Shown: one piece after another, positions 1 through 7,133 of the stretch
Layout: each line of letters begins with the position of its first letter
How positions within the stretch are numbered: the stretch's first letter is position 1
NCBI GenBank assembly: GCA_017508315.1
Contig: JAFVZE010000287.1
Location: 1 to 9,409, forward strand
Origin: Kiritimatiellia bacterium
Lineage (GTDB): Bacteria > Verrucomicrobiota > Kiritimatiellia > RFP12 > UBA1067
Direction of reading: 5' to 3'
Length of the DNA: 9,409 bases
Translations under genes and position numbers: made by a program
Notes under the pieces: generated by a model
The model's input: only the letters and a program-made list of their open reading frames with translations
The model's database searches: none
What the model was told of the DNA's origin: nothing

Positions 1-1
1 C

Positions 2-256
2 GCGACGGCCGCGAAGGGCGCCGACGGGTCGCTCGCGCTCTTCGTTTCGCGCTATCACATACATGAGATCGGCGCGACCGTCGGGCCGAAGAAAGTGCGC
101 ATCGTCGTGCCCGGCTACGACGCCGCCAAGACGGTCTGTCATCTGACGGATATGCCGCGCACCTACACCGAAGTGCCGTTACCGGTCAATTCCGACGGTT
201 CGCTCGATCTTGAAATGCAGACGTGGTCGTTCGCCTTGCTGGAGTTTTATAGATAA
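2..256 (+). CDS. C-terminal end of a probable glycoside hydrolase (5' end outside window)
   Basis: An open frame enters from the left edge and ends at TAA 254-256, giving 84 visible residues. The visible part looks like a C-terminal beta-sandwich of the kind that follows a (beta/alpha)8 catalytic barrel in secreted glycosidases such as GH39 and related families. Alternating hydrophobic strands (LALFVSRY, VRIVVPGYD) are followed by a 'LTDMPRTYTEVPLP' segment and a closing 'GSLDLEMQTWSFALLEF' strand. Endings of the form 'dG.l.l.m...S..lle' are common in such accessory domains. The catalytic domain is not visible, so neither the family nor the substrate can be fixed. It shares strand and tight spacing with the downstream carbohydrate genes, so it is probably an earlier gene of the same operon. 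The protein character is fairly sure; the glycosidase assignment is an inference from fold-like pattern and context. Confidence 0.55.
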   Translation, partial: ATAAKGADGSLALFVSRYHIHEIGATVGPKKVRIVVPGYDAAKTVCHLTDMPRTYTEVPLPVNSDGSLDLEMQTWSFALLEFYR

Positions 257-330
257 TGACGCTCGGCGCTATTATCGCCGTATTCTCAGCGCTCATCTGG
301 CCGTTTCCTGAGAAGTTTGATGAAAAATAA
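256..330 (+). CDS. 24-residue hydrophobic mini-ORF, possible signal-peptide stub
   Basis: The ATG at 256-258 shares its A with the upstream TAA stop (TAATG), a classic translational-coupling overlap. The frame closes at TAA 328-330, inside the next gene, whose ATG is at 320. The peptide begins MTLGAIIAVFSALIWPFP and ends with a charged EKFDEK tail. It resembles a short signal peptide followed by about eight mature residues. Its hydrophobic start with no basic residue matches the N-termini of the next two secreted proteins of this operon. The 'IWPFPEKF' piece resembles the 'WPxPxxF' start of mature GH20 beta-hexosaminidases, so it could be the stump of a deleted glycosidase gene. It could also be a coupling leader for the acetyltransferase-like gene, or chance. 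No function is assigned. Confidence 0.3.
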   Translation: MTLGAIIAVFSALIWPFPEKFDEK

Positions 331-970
331 CGACGATCGCCTAATTTCTCTGGATGTAGCGCGAGGATTCGACATGCTCTGGATAACGGGGCTTTCAAAA
401 CTCGTAATCGTCGTTTGTGCCGCGTTCGGTTTCGGTGCGGAAACGGCGCTTGCCGCGCAGATGCTTCATCCCGAATGGGAAGGGCTTCATTTTATCGATT
501 TCGTATTCCCGACTTTCATCTTCATCGCCGGCATTTCATTTCCGTATTCGCTCGCCAAGCAGCGCGCGCGCGGCGTACCGGCATCCAGGACGATTCTTAA
601 GATCTGGAAGCGCGCTGCCGTTCTCGTCGCGCTCGGACTCGTCTACAATGCGATTTTATATAAAGGCCCGGCCGATACGGTCTGGGGGTCGGTGCTTGCG
701 AGAATCGGCCTTTCATGGGCGGCGGCGGCGACCGTCGCCGTGCTGATGCCTTCCGTCCGTCTGCGGCTGTGTCTGGCGGCGGCCATTCTCGCCGGGTACT
801 GGGCGCTGTGTCTTTTCGTCGGTGCGCCCGACAATCCTGCCGCCGGGAATCTGACGATGGAAGGGTGCTTCGCGGGCTGGGATGCCGTTGTTCTTCAACT
901 CGGCTACATCGCCATCTGCTGGGCGTTCCTTTATTTTCTTCATAAACGCAAAATCTATCTGAAGGTCTAA
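320..970 (+). CDS. Heparan-alpha-glucosaminide N-acetyltransferase-like (DUF5009) membrane protein, internally shortened
   Basis: The 216-residue protein starts at ATG 320; an in-frame TTG lies just before it, and a weak purine-rich TGAGAAG sits upstream at 309-315. It opens with the family signature RLISLDVARGFDMLWI. It carries HPEWEG at residues 50-55, aligning with the segment around the acetyl-accepting histidine of human HGSNAT (His269), followed by the IDFVFPTFIFIAGIS membrane segment and the GLVYNAILY and SVLARIGLSW motifs. About six membrane segments can be read: near 19-39, 57-77, 99-113, 122-143, 148-168 and 189-208. Relatives are usually about 360-400 residues. Here the NLTMEG region (177-182) runs almost directly into the family's C-terminal helix and tail (FLHKRKIYLKV), so roughly 150 central residues seem missing, in frame. 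Such proteins are thought to move acetyl groups across the membrane onto sugars. This copy may be inactive or a short variant. Confidence 0.8.
   Translation: MKNNDDRLISLDVARGFDMLWITGLSKLVIVVCAAFGFGAETALAAQMLHPEWEGLHFIDFVFPTFIFIAGISFPYSLAKQRARGVPASRTILKIWKRAAVLVALGLVYNAILYKGPADTVWGSVLARIGLSWAAAATVAVLMPSVRLRLCLAAAILAGYWALCLFVGAPDNPAAGNLTMEGCFAGWDAVVLQLGYIAICWAFLYFLHKRKIYLKV
961..965 (+). promoter_or_regulatory. Ribosome binding site for the 591-aa barrel protein
   Basis: GAAGG lies 6 bases before the ATG at 972, inside the last codons of the preceding gene. Only one base separates the two genes, which supports the chosen start and coupled translation. Confidence 0.5.
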
Positions 971-971
971 T

Positions 972-2747
972 ATGAGTTTCTGTACGTTTATCCTCGCCGC
1001 ATCGACGGCTTTTCACGCGATAAACATCACAAGCGGAAATCCCGACCGCGTCGATTTCATCGCCTCAGAGATTAACCGCCAGCACCGTACGCTCGGCATA
1101 GAGTCGTTCGCTCCGTCTATGCAGTTCCACGTGCGGCCGGAGCTTGACGCGGTCGTCGAGCGCAATGTCGCCGTCTGGCGGGCGATCCGCGACCGGGTCG
1201 ACCCCGGCGTGAAGCTTGGGTTTCTCATCCAGAGTTCGCTCGGCGGGATGCTCGGCTCGAGTCTGAGAGGAGAGAGCGGTCCGCCGGAAAGCTGGCAGCG
1301 CACCGAATTTCTGACGGGCAAGGCGTCGACGAGGACGTGTATTCTCGAGCCGAAGTTTCTCGCCTACATGAAGCGGGCGGTCAAGGCGATGGCGCGGGCC
1401 AAACCCGCGTTCATTCTTGTGGACGACGATTTCTCGACACGCAGGAACGAGTGCTGCTGTCCGCTTCATCTTGAATTGGTGTCGAAGGCTCTGGGCGGAA
1501 AGATCGACAAAGGCCGGTTCAGGGACATTCTTGAAAAGAGCGCGTACTCGGACGCCGAATACGTCAAAGCGGTCGATGCGATCTACGGCGCGTTCGAGAA
1601 TTTCGCCAAGGAGCTGCGCGCGTCCATCGACGAGGTCGATCCGGCGCTCAGGTGCGGTTTCTGCAGCGGCGGAAACATGATAAGCGGCCTCAAGCGCACC
1701 GCGCTCGCGCTCGCCGGCCCCGGCACGGAGCCGTTCGTCAGATTCTGCAACGCCGTCTACGGTCCGCAGGAGCCTTACACCATCGTCCATTCCGTCGCCG
1801 TGGCCGAAAGAATGCGCGCGTTCGTCGATCCGGTGAAAGACATTCTCTGCGAGGGGGACACCTGCCCGCACAACGCGATGAGCACCCCCGCGGTCCGCTT
1901 CAACGCCTCGCTCGCCAACAACGCGCTTTCGGGAATCGGCGGAGCCAAACTCTGGATGAGCGATTTCAAGCACGATCGTTTCGTCGACAACCAGCGCCGC
2001 TACGAAAAAATATACGGAGAATGGGAGGGGTTCCGCCTTGAGCTTCTCAGGCTCGCGCGCGAAGGGATACGGTGGCGAGGGATCGCTTCGGTCGTTTTCG
2101 ACCCCGCGCTGCGCATCGCGCCGGTCAAGCGGGACGGCGGCATCGATCCGTGGTACGAATATTCGATGATGATTCTTTCGCCCTACGCCATGCCGATCCG
2201 TTTCGCGCGTCCTGGCGAGGGGGGCGTTTTCGCCGTTTCCGCCGGTGAGGCGAAAATGCTCTCGAAGGCCGAGCGTGAAGAACTTGTGAAAAATCCCTTG
2301 ATTCTGGATCCGAAATGCGGCGAAGTGTTCCCGGAGCGCGGGGAGCATACTTACGTTTCCGAGGTTTCGCCCTCCAGTCCGTACTATGTCAGATTTTCCA
2401 CCGTTCAGCGGGAAAAGTTCAAGGCGGCGGTCGACCGGCTCGTCGGCGGCGTTCTGGAAATGTCGCTGGAGGTCGACCAGCCGGCGTTCGTGCGCCACGG
2501 CGTGCTCAAGGATAAGCGCGAAATCGTCGCGGTGACGATGCTTTCGGAAGATCCGCTCGAAGAGCTTCCCCTGCGCCTGTGCCGCGAACCGAAAGCGGTC
2601 GAAGCGCTCGGAAAAAACGGAAAATGGTCGCCGGTCGCGTTCAGACGCACGGCGCCGGACATGGTAACGGTTGCGCACGCGGCCCGGTTCTACGACCCGG
2701 TCGCATTGCGCTTTACGTTCCGGGAGACGTTGTCGGTAAAGAAGTAA
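972..2747 (+). CDS. Putative secreted (beta/alpha)8-barrel glycosidase-like protein, family not recognised
   Basis: This 591-residue protein has a short hydrophobic N-terminus (MSFCTFILAASTAFHA) that could be a signal peptide, though it lacks a basic n-region. The body reads like a GH42-type or GH-A-clan-like barrel. A first strand INITSGNP is followed by SFAPSMQFHVRPE. An acidic cluster D151-D153 in 'ILVDDDFS' precedes the Cys-rich C161-C163/H166, like the 'DDD.R...C.C..H/C' element of GH42-related barrels. A later 'CEGDTCPHN' with E294 and D296 is followed by 'GIGGAKLWMSDF'. E294 and the D151-D153 cluster are the best catalytic candidates. Residues about 395-475 (GGVFAVSAGEAKMLS...PLILD) resemble the post-barrel glutamine-amidotransferase-like domain of such enzymes. 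Residues about 504-588 form a likely C-terminal beta-sandwich. Neighbours suggest a role in glycan cleavage. The fold is likely; substrate and family are unknown. Confidence 0.65.
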   Translation: MSFCTFILAASTAFHAINITSGNPDRVDFIASEINRQHRTLGIESFAPSMQFHVRPELDAVVERNVAVWRAIRDRVDPGVKLGFLIQSSLGGMLGSSLRGESGPPESWQRTEFLTGKASTRTCILEPKFLAYMKRAVKAMARAKPAFILVDDDFSTRRNECCCPLHLELVSKALGGKIDKGRFRDILEKSAYSDAEYVKAVDAIYGAFENFAKELRASIDEVDPALRCGFCSGGNMISGLKRTALALAGPGTEPFVRFCNAVYGPQEPYTIVHSVAVAERMRAFVDPVKDILCEGDTCPHNAMSTPAVRFNASLANNALSGIGGAKLWMSDFKHDRFVDNQRRYEKIYGEWEGFRLELLRLAREGIRWRGIASVVFDPALRIAPVKRDGGIDPWYEYSMMILSPYAMPIRFARPGEGGVFAVSAGEAKMLSKAEREELVKNPLILDPKCGEVFPERGEHTYVSEVSPSSPYYVRFSTVQREKFKAAVDRLVGGVLEMSLEVDQPAFVRHGVLKDKREIVAVTMLSEDPLEELPLRLCREPKAVEALGKNGKWSPVAFRRTAPDMVTVAHAARFYDPVALRFTFRETLSVKK

Positions 2748-2752
2748 AGGAG
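2747..2752 (+). promoter_or_regulatory. Strong Shine-Dalgarno that fixes the start of the GH2-CE15 gene
   Basis: AAGGAG overlaps the last base of the preceding TAA stop (2745-2747) and lies 9 bases before ATG 2762. It supports initiation at 2762 (or the adjacent ATG 2765) rather than at the in-frame ATG 2579, which would run through the upstream gene without a comparable site. Confidence 0.75.
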
Positions 2753-2761
2753 AATTTCAAG

Positions 2762-5700
2762 ATGATGCTTCATGTATTGCTTTTGGCTGCTCTGATTGCC
2801 GCTCCCGACGGCGGAGAATGGCAGGATCCTTCGCGGCTGTCGCTCGGCAAGGAACCGGTTTCGACTTTGAGGGCGCCGCCGGACGCGATAGATCTTTCGG
2901 GCGTCGAGGCGTGGAGTTTCAACTGGGCGAGACGGCCGTCGGAGCGACCCGTCGGTTTCGAGAAACCGCAATACGATGTTTCGTCGTGGCCGAAAGTGAC
3001 CGTGCCGTGTTCGTGGCAGGCGAGCGGAATCCGCAGGTCGGGCGAACGTTTCGGCGTTCCGATCTACGTCAACACGCCCTACACGTTCACGCCCGGACGC
3101 CCGGCGAACAGCAACTGCCCGCCTTACGTAATCGGCAACGACATTCCTAAAGACTGGACTTTCAGTAACCAGGACAACCCCGTCGGCAGCTACCGCCGCG
3201 ACTTCGACATTCCCGCCGAATGGCTCGAAGACGAGGTTTTCGTCCGCTTCGAGGGCGTAGAGTCGTTCTACTATCTCTGGATAAACGGGTCGTACGTCGG
3301 CTTTTCCAAAGACAGCCGTTCGCCGTCGGTCTACAACGTGACGAAATATCTCAAGGGCGGACGCAACACCGTCGCCGTGGAGGTCTACCGCTACTGCGAC
3401 GGCTCGTATCTCGAATGTCAGGATATGTTCCGCCTTTCCGGCATCATAAGACCCGTTCGCGTGTACCGCCTGAAAAAAGACCATCTGAAAGACGTCCGGT
3501 TCGAGACGCATCCCGAGAAGAAGGGCGTTTACGAAGGAGACTGGATCCTTTCGTTCGCGGCCGACCGTCCGGCGGAGTTTAAGGTTTACGAAAAGAGCGG
3601 GGCGGAGGTAAAACTTGAAAAAGTGTCCGACGAGAAATGGCGCGTGCGCAGACCGAAGCTCTGGAGCGCGGAGATCCCGAATCTCTACACGCTCGTCACG
3701 GAAGGGATATCCTTCAATCTCGGTTTCCGCGAAATCGAGATAACCGAGCCGGAGAATCCGCGCGACCGCACGTTTCTCATCAACGGCCAGCCCGTCAAAC
3801 TCAAGGGCGTAAACCGTTCCGAGGTGGACCCGGTCTACGGGCACCACTGTCCGACATGGCGTCTGAGGCAGGATATCGAGCTTATCAAGAAGGGCAATTT
3901 CAACCACATCCGCAATTCGCACTGTCCTCAGCCGGACGAATTCTACGATCTCTGCGACGAGATCGGCATCTACGTGATGGATGAGGCGAACCTTGAGTCG
4001 CACGGCATCGGCTATTCGCTCACGTCGCTTTCCTTTCGCCCCGAATGGCTTCAGGCGCATCTCGAGCGCCAGATCGCGATGGTGAAGCGCAACCGCAATC
4101 ATCCTTCGATCGTCATGTGGTCGATGGGTAACGAGGCCGGCCCCGGCGACAATTTCAAGGTTTGTTACGACTGGATCAAGGCGAACGACCCGACGCGCCC
4201 CGTGAACTACGAGCGCAACTCCTTTTTCGCGGACGTGGGCTCGCGCCAGTATCCTAATCTTTCGTGGGTCAAAGAGACGGCGGCGGGCAGGGAGAACGTC
4301 AAGTATCCGTTCCATATAAACGAGTTTCTCCACAACCTCAACAACAACGCCGGCGGCGTGAAGAGTTTTCAGGACGCGATCGAATCGTCGAACCGCATTC
4401 TCGGCGGAGCCCTTTGGGATTTCGCCGATCAGGGGCTTTTGGCGTTCGACAAAAAGACCGGCCGGAAGTTTTACGCCTTCGGCGGGGATTTCGGCGAGAA
4501 GCCGACGGACGGGCAGGGTATCCTCGACGGAATCGTTCACGCCGACCGCACGGTGGAACCGGCGTATCACGAGACGCGCCACGCATATCAGCCGTACGAT
4601 GCGCGGCTTTCGAAAGACGCCAGGCATATCATAATCGAGTCAAAGTATTATTTCCGCGATTCTTCCGCGTACGAATTTAGGGTCAACGGGAAAACTGTCG
4701 GCATCAAGCCGATTGAGCCGCGCGAAAAGCGTAGGATCGCGCTTGAAACATTGAAAGCGTTCAAGGACAGGGCCGGCTTTCTCAGACTGGAGTTCGTCCA
4801 GAAAGAGCGCGAGGGCGTCTTCGAACGCGGGTGGGTGATCGCCAGCGACCAGATAGCGCTTCCCGACCGTTCGAACAGCGAACACGCGACTTGCGTCAAA
4901 TATCTGCCGCCGGAGAAAAAGGCGCAGATGACGGAGTCTGACGGAGAAATCACATTCTCCGCCGGTGAGTACGTCTACCGCTTTTCCAAAAAAACCGGAT
5001 TGCTTGTTTCAATCTCAAGGCGCGGGGAAGAACTGCTTGAGGAGCCGGTGTTTCTTGACGTGTTTCGCGGACCGGTCGGCGGCGACATGTCGCTCGGGCG
5101 CGACAGCGCTTCGCCGATACGCCGCTTCGGCCGTGCAGGTCTCAGGCGTATGCGTCCGGTGCTGAAAAAATTGACCGGAGTGACGCGGGAGGGCGCCGCG
5201 CTCAGGTTCGCCACGATCATCGATTGGCGCGGCGAACGCAAGGAGGAGATCATAGGTTCCGGTCATGCCGAGGTGCGGATAGCCGACGCGGGGGAGACAG
5301 ATCCCGATGCGCCGGGCTACCACACGGCGACGGAATGGCGGATCTTCGGCGACGGCACGATCGCGCTCGGCGCGGCGTTCCGTCAGTTCGGCGCGCCGCT
5401 CGAAGTGCCGCGCATCGGTTACCGGTTTGTGTTCAAAACGCCGAAGACGAAAGTATCCTACAAGGCGCGCGGCCCGTGGGACAACTACGCCGACCGGCGT
5501 TCGTCCGCGTTTGTGGGCGAGTACGCCTGCGATTCGACGGACTTCCTGGAGATGTACGGCAGATCCTGCGACTGCGGCAACCGGATGGATGCCTGCGCCG
5601 TCAGGCTCGAGTCGACCGGGCTTACTTTCGCGGGGCTTTACGCGCCGATCCCGGCCGTGCAGGTGCTGCCGTATTCGCCGACGGAGCTGCTGATGAATCC

Positions 5701-7078
5701 GCATCCCGAACTCCTGCCTCCGCCGCGGAAAACCGAACTTGGGCTTTATGCCGTGCAATCCGGTCTCGGCAGCGCGAACTGCGGCCCGAAACCGGAAACG
5801 CGCTATCGCATCGATCCGGCAAAAACATATTCGTACAGTTTGCTCATAACGCCGGAAAAAACACTCGACAAGCGCACGTTCTATTCGCCGTGGGACGTCA
5901 ATTTCGACGAATCGAAAGCTTCGGGATACAGGCTTGAGAACCCGCTCGACTATTCTCGCGAACGCATACTTGAGATTTTCGCCGAGGAAATGTACGGCAG
6001 AGAGCCGCCGGCGCCGAAGGAATGGATGATGCTTCCGGGCGACGAAAAAGTCATTCTGGGCGGACGGGCGCTCGCCAAGACGGGGAAGATGCGCTTTATG
6101 AGCGAGACGGCGCTTTGGCGTTTCTGCGACGATGTGCCGGATATAAGGCCTGTCGACTGGCTGCTCATCAAACCGCGCCGCGTCAAAGGCAAAGTGCCGG
6201 TTGTGCTGTTCCTGAACTACCGCGGCAACCACGAGTATCTTTCCGATCTTATCACTTCGCCCACGACCGGCTGGGTGCGCAACAATCTTTCGCTTTTCAT
6301 CGTCGACAACAAGGCGAGCGAACTTACGCGCGGCAAGTGCACCGATCCCGGCGAGGCCACTTATTTCCCGATAGCGGAGATTATCGAACGCGGCTACGCC
6401 GTGCTGACGGCCTGCTATGCCGATCTTTGCGCCGATCCGACGTTTGAAGAGGATCAGGAAGGCCTTTGCTTCAGAGGGGATCGGACGATCTTTCAGCTCT
6501 GGGGCGAGCGCGACGAATCGAAAGGCGACAACACGACGGCACTCGGGGCGTGGGCGTGGCTTTTGTCCCGCGGACTCGATTACGCGGCGAGCGATCCCGA
6601 TCTTGACATCACCCGTTCGATCGTGACGGGGTGTTCGCGGCTCGGCAAGGCGGCGCTTCTCGCCGGCGCGCGCGACGAGCGTTTCACGGTAGTCGCGCCA
6701 GTGCAGACGGGTGGCGGCGGATGTCCGCTTCTGAAGCGCAACTACGGCGAGAACGCCAAACTGATGAACTTTGCCTTCCGCCACTGGTACTGCGGGAACT
6801 TCCGCAAATATTCCGGCAACGAAAAGGCGATGCCTTTCGACCAGCATCTGCTTCTGGCGGCGGTCGCGCCGCGCAAACTGCTCGTGAGCGGCTTTGACGC
6901 GCCGATGTACGACACGAAGGGGGAGGAGCTCGCGGTCGAAGCGGCGAGGCCGGTATGGGAGCGCGCCGGACGAGGGGATGCGCTCGGCTACCGCCGCCGC
7001 GGCGGACGGCACGGCATCGATATGAGCGACTGGCTCGCTATTCTCGATTTCGCCGGGCGTTCGACCTCGGAAAAGTAA
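2762..7078 (+). CDS. GH2 beta-galactosidase fused to a CE15 glucuronoyl-esterase-like domain
   Basis: The protein has 1438 residues and probably enters the secretory pathway through the short N-terminus MMLHVLLLAALIAAPDG. Residues about 40-1032 form a complete LacZ-type GH2 enzyme: an N-terminal jelly roll (YRRDFDIP, FYYLWINGSYVGFSKDSR, CQDMFRLSGI), an Ig-like domain, then a TIM barrel with GVNRSEVDP, NSHCPQPDEFYDLCDEIG and DEANLESHG. The acid/base is E458 in MGNEAG and the nucleophile E521 in HINEFLHN. A C-terminal beta-sandwich carries R903 in RGPWDNYADR. The His of E. coli LacZ GVNRH (His357) is Ser353 here; the second His (His391) is kept as H387. Residues about 1045-1435 are CE15-like, with LGAWAWLLSRGLDY, serine elbow GCSRLGK (S1292), FDQHLLLAAVAPRKLLVSG, candidate acid D1379 and catalytic H1417. 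The predicted double activity is removal of beta-galactose and hydrolysis of a uronoyl ester. Domain calls are strong; substrates are inferred. Confidence 0.9.
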   Translation: MMLHVLLLAALIAAPDGGEWQDPSRLSLGKEPVSTLRAPPDAIDLSGVEAWSFNWARRPSERPVGFEKPQYDVSSWPKVTVPCSWQASGIRRSGERFGVPIYVNTPYTFTPGRPANSNCPPYVIGNDIPKDWTFSNQDNPVGSYRRDFDIPAEWLEDEVFVRFEGVESFYYLWINGSYVGFSKDSRSPSVYNVTKYLKGGRNTVAVEVYRYCDGSYLECQDMFRLSGIIRPVRVYRLKKDHLKDVRFETHPEKKGVYEGDWILSFAADRPAEFKVYEKSGAEVKLEKVSDEKWRVRRPKLWSAEIPNLYTLVTEGISFNLGFREIEITEPENPRDRTFLINGQPVKLKGVNRSEVDPVYGHHCPTWRLRQDIELIKKGNFNHIRNSHCPQPDEFYDLCDEIGIYVMDEANLESHGIGYSLTSLSFRPEWLQAHLERQIAMVKRNRNHPSIVMWSMGNEAGPGDNFKVCYDWIKANDPTRPVNYERNSFFADVGSRQYPNLSWVKETAAGRENVKYPFHINEFLHNLNNNAGGVKSFQDAIESSNRILGGALWDFADQGLLAFDKKTGRKFYAFGGDFGEKPTDGQGILDGIVHADRTVEPAYHETRHAYQPYDARLSKDARHIIIESKYYFRDSSAYEFRVNGKTVGIKPIEPREKRRIALETLKAFKDRAGFLRLEFVQKEREGVFERGWVIASDQIALPDRSNSEHATCVKYLPPEKKAQMTESDGEITFSAGEYVYRFSKKTGLLVSISRRGEELLEEPVFLDVFRGPVGGDMSLGRDSASPIRRFGRAGLRRMRPVLKKLTGVTREGAALRFATIIDWRGERKEEIIGSGHAEVRIADAGETDPDAPGYHTATEWRIFGDGTIALGAAFRQFGAPLEVPRIGYRFVFKTPKTKVSYKARGPWDNYADRRSSAFVGEYACDSTDFLEMYGRSCDCGNRMDACAVRLESTGLTFAGLYAPIPAVQVLPYSPTELLMNPHPELLPPPRKTELGLYAVQSGLGSANCGPKPETRYRIDPAKTYSYSLLITPEKTLDKRTFYSPWDVNFDESKASGYRLENPLDYSRERILEIFAEEMYGREPPAPKEWMMLPGDEKVILGGRALAKTGKMRFMSETALWRFCDDVPDIRPVDWLLIKPRRVKGKVPVVLFLNYRGNHEYLSDLITSPTTGWVRNNLSLFIVDNKASELTRGKCTDPGEATYFPIAEIIERGYAVLTACYADLCADPTFEEDQEGLCFRGDRTIFQLWGERDESKGDNTTALGAWAWLLSRGLDYAASDPDLDITRSIVTGCSRLGKAALLAGARDERFTVVAPVQTGGGGCPLLKRNYGENAKLMNFAFRHWYCGNFRKYSGNEKAMPFDQHLLLAAVAPRKLLVSGFDAPMYDTKGEELAVEAARPVWERAGRGDALGYRRRGGRHGIDMSDWLAILDFAGRSTSEK

Positions 7079-7083
7079 AAGAA

Positions 7084-7104
7084 AATGCGCAGGGCTTTCG
7101 CATT
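7084..7104. other. Short inverted repeat between operon end and promoter
   Basis: AATGCG (7084-7089) and CGCATT (7099-7104) can pair as a 6-bp stem with a 9-base loop just after the GH2-CE15 stop. It is followed by an A-rich run instead of a T-tract, so it is not a convincing intrinsic terminator. Its position just upstream of the -10 element would also suit an operator, but nothing shows this. Confidence 0.25.
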
Positions 7105-7127
7105 GATGGAAAAAAATGTGTTATAAT
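7103..7127 (+). promoter_or_regulatory. Extended -10 promoter, possibly leaderless
   Basis: A perfect TATAAT at 7122-7127 is preceded by TGT at 7119-7121, giving the extended -10 form TGnTATAAT. A TTGATG at 7103-7108 is only 13 bases upstream, too close for a standard -35, so the extended -10 would have to carry recognition. The expected transcription start, about 7 bases after the -10, falls at the ATG at 7134. The transcript would then begin at or next to the start codon. The A-run at 7109-7116 adds an AT-rich spacer in otherwise GC-rich DNA. It drives the 34-codon ORF and probably the long surface-protein gene behind it. Confidence 0.6.
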
Positions 7128-7133
7128 TCCGGT

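Noticed and set aside
860..900. Frameshift as the cause of the short DUF5009-like protein
   Set aside because: The same frame carries the family's N-terminal motifs and its C-terminal helix and tail, so an in-frame omission explains the length better than a frameshift.
1065..2678. 537-codon open frame on the minus strand
   Set aside because: It lies wholly antisense to the barrel-protein gene, is rich in Arg/His with no recognisable motif, and is explained by GC-rich third-position bias on the plus strand.
2579..2761. Upstream in-frame extension of the GH2-CE15 ORF from ATG 2579
   Set aside because: It overlaps the C-terminal coding part of the barrel protein. AAGGAG at 2747-2752 and the hydrophobic N-terminus after 2762 favour the later start.
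2690..4627. 645-codon open frame on the minus strand
   Set aside because: Antisense to the GH2 domain, whose motifs are unmistakable; the minus-strand translation shows no family signature.
5015..7012. 665-codon open frame on the minus strand
   Set aside because: Antisense to the end of GH2 and the CE15 domain; Arg/His-rich composition is typical of a shadow frame.
7084..7120. Intrinsic terminator after the operon
   Set aside because: The 6-bp stem with 9-base loop is followed by an A-run on the plus strand, not T residues, and in the minus direction the T-run precedes the stem.
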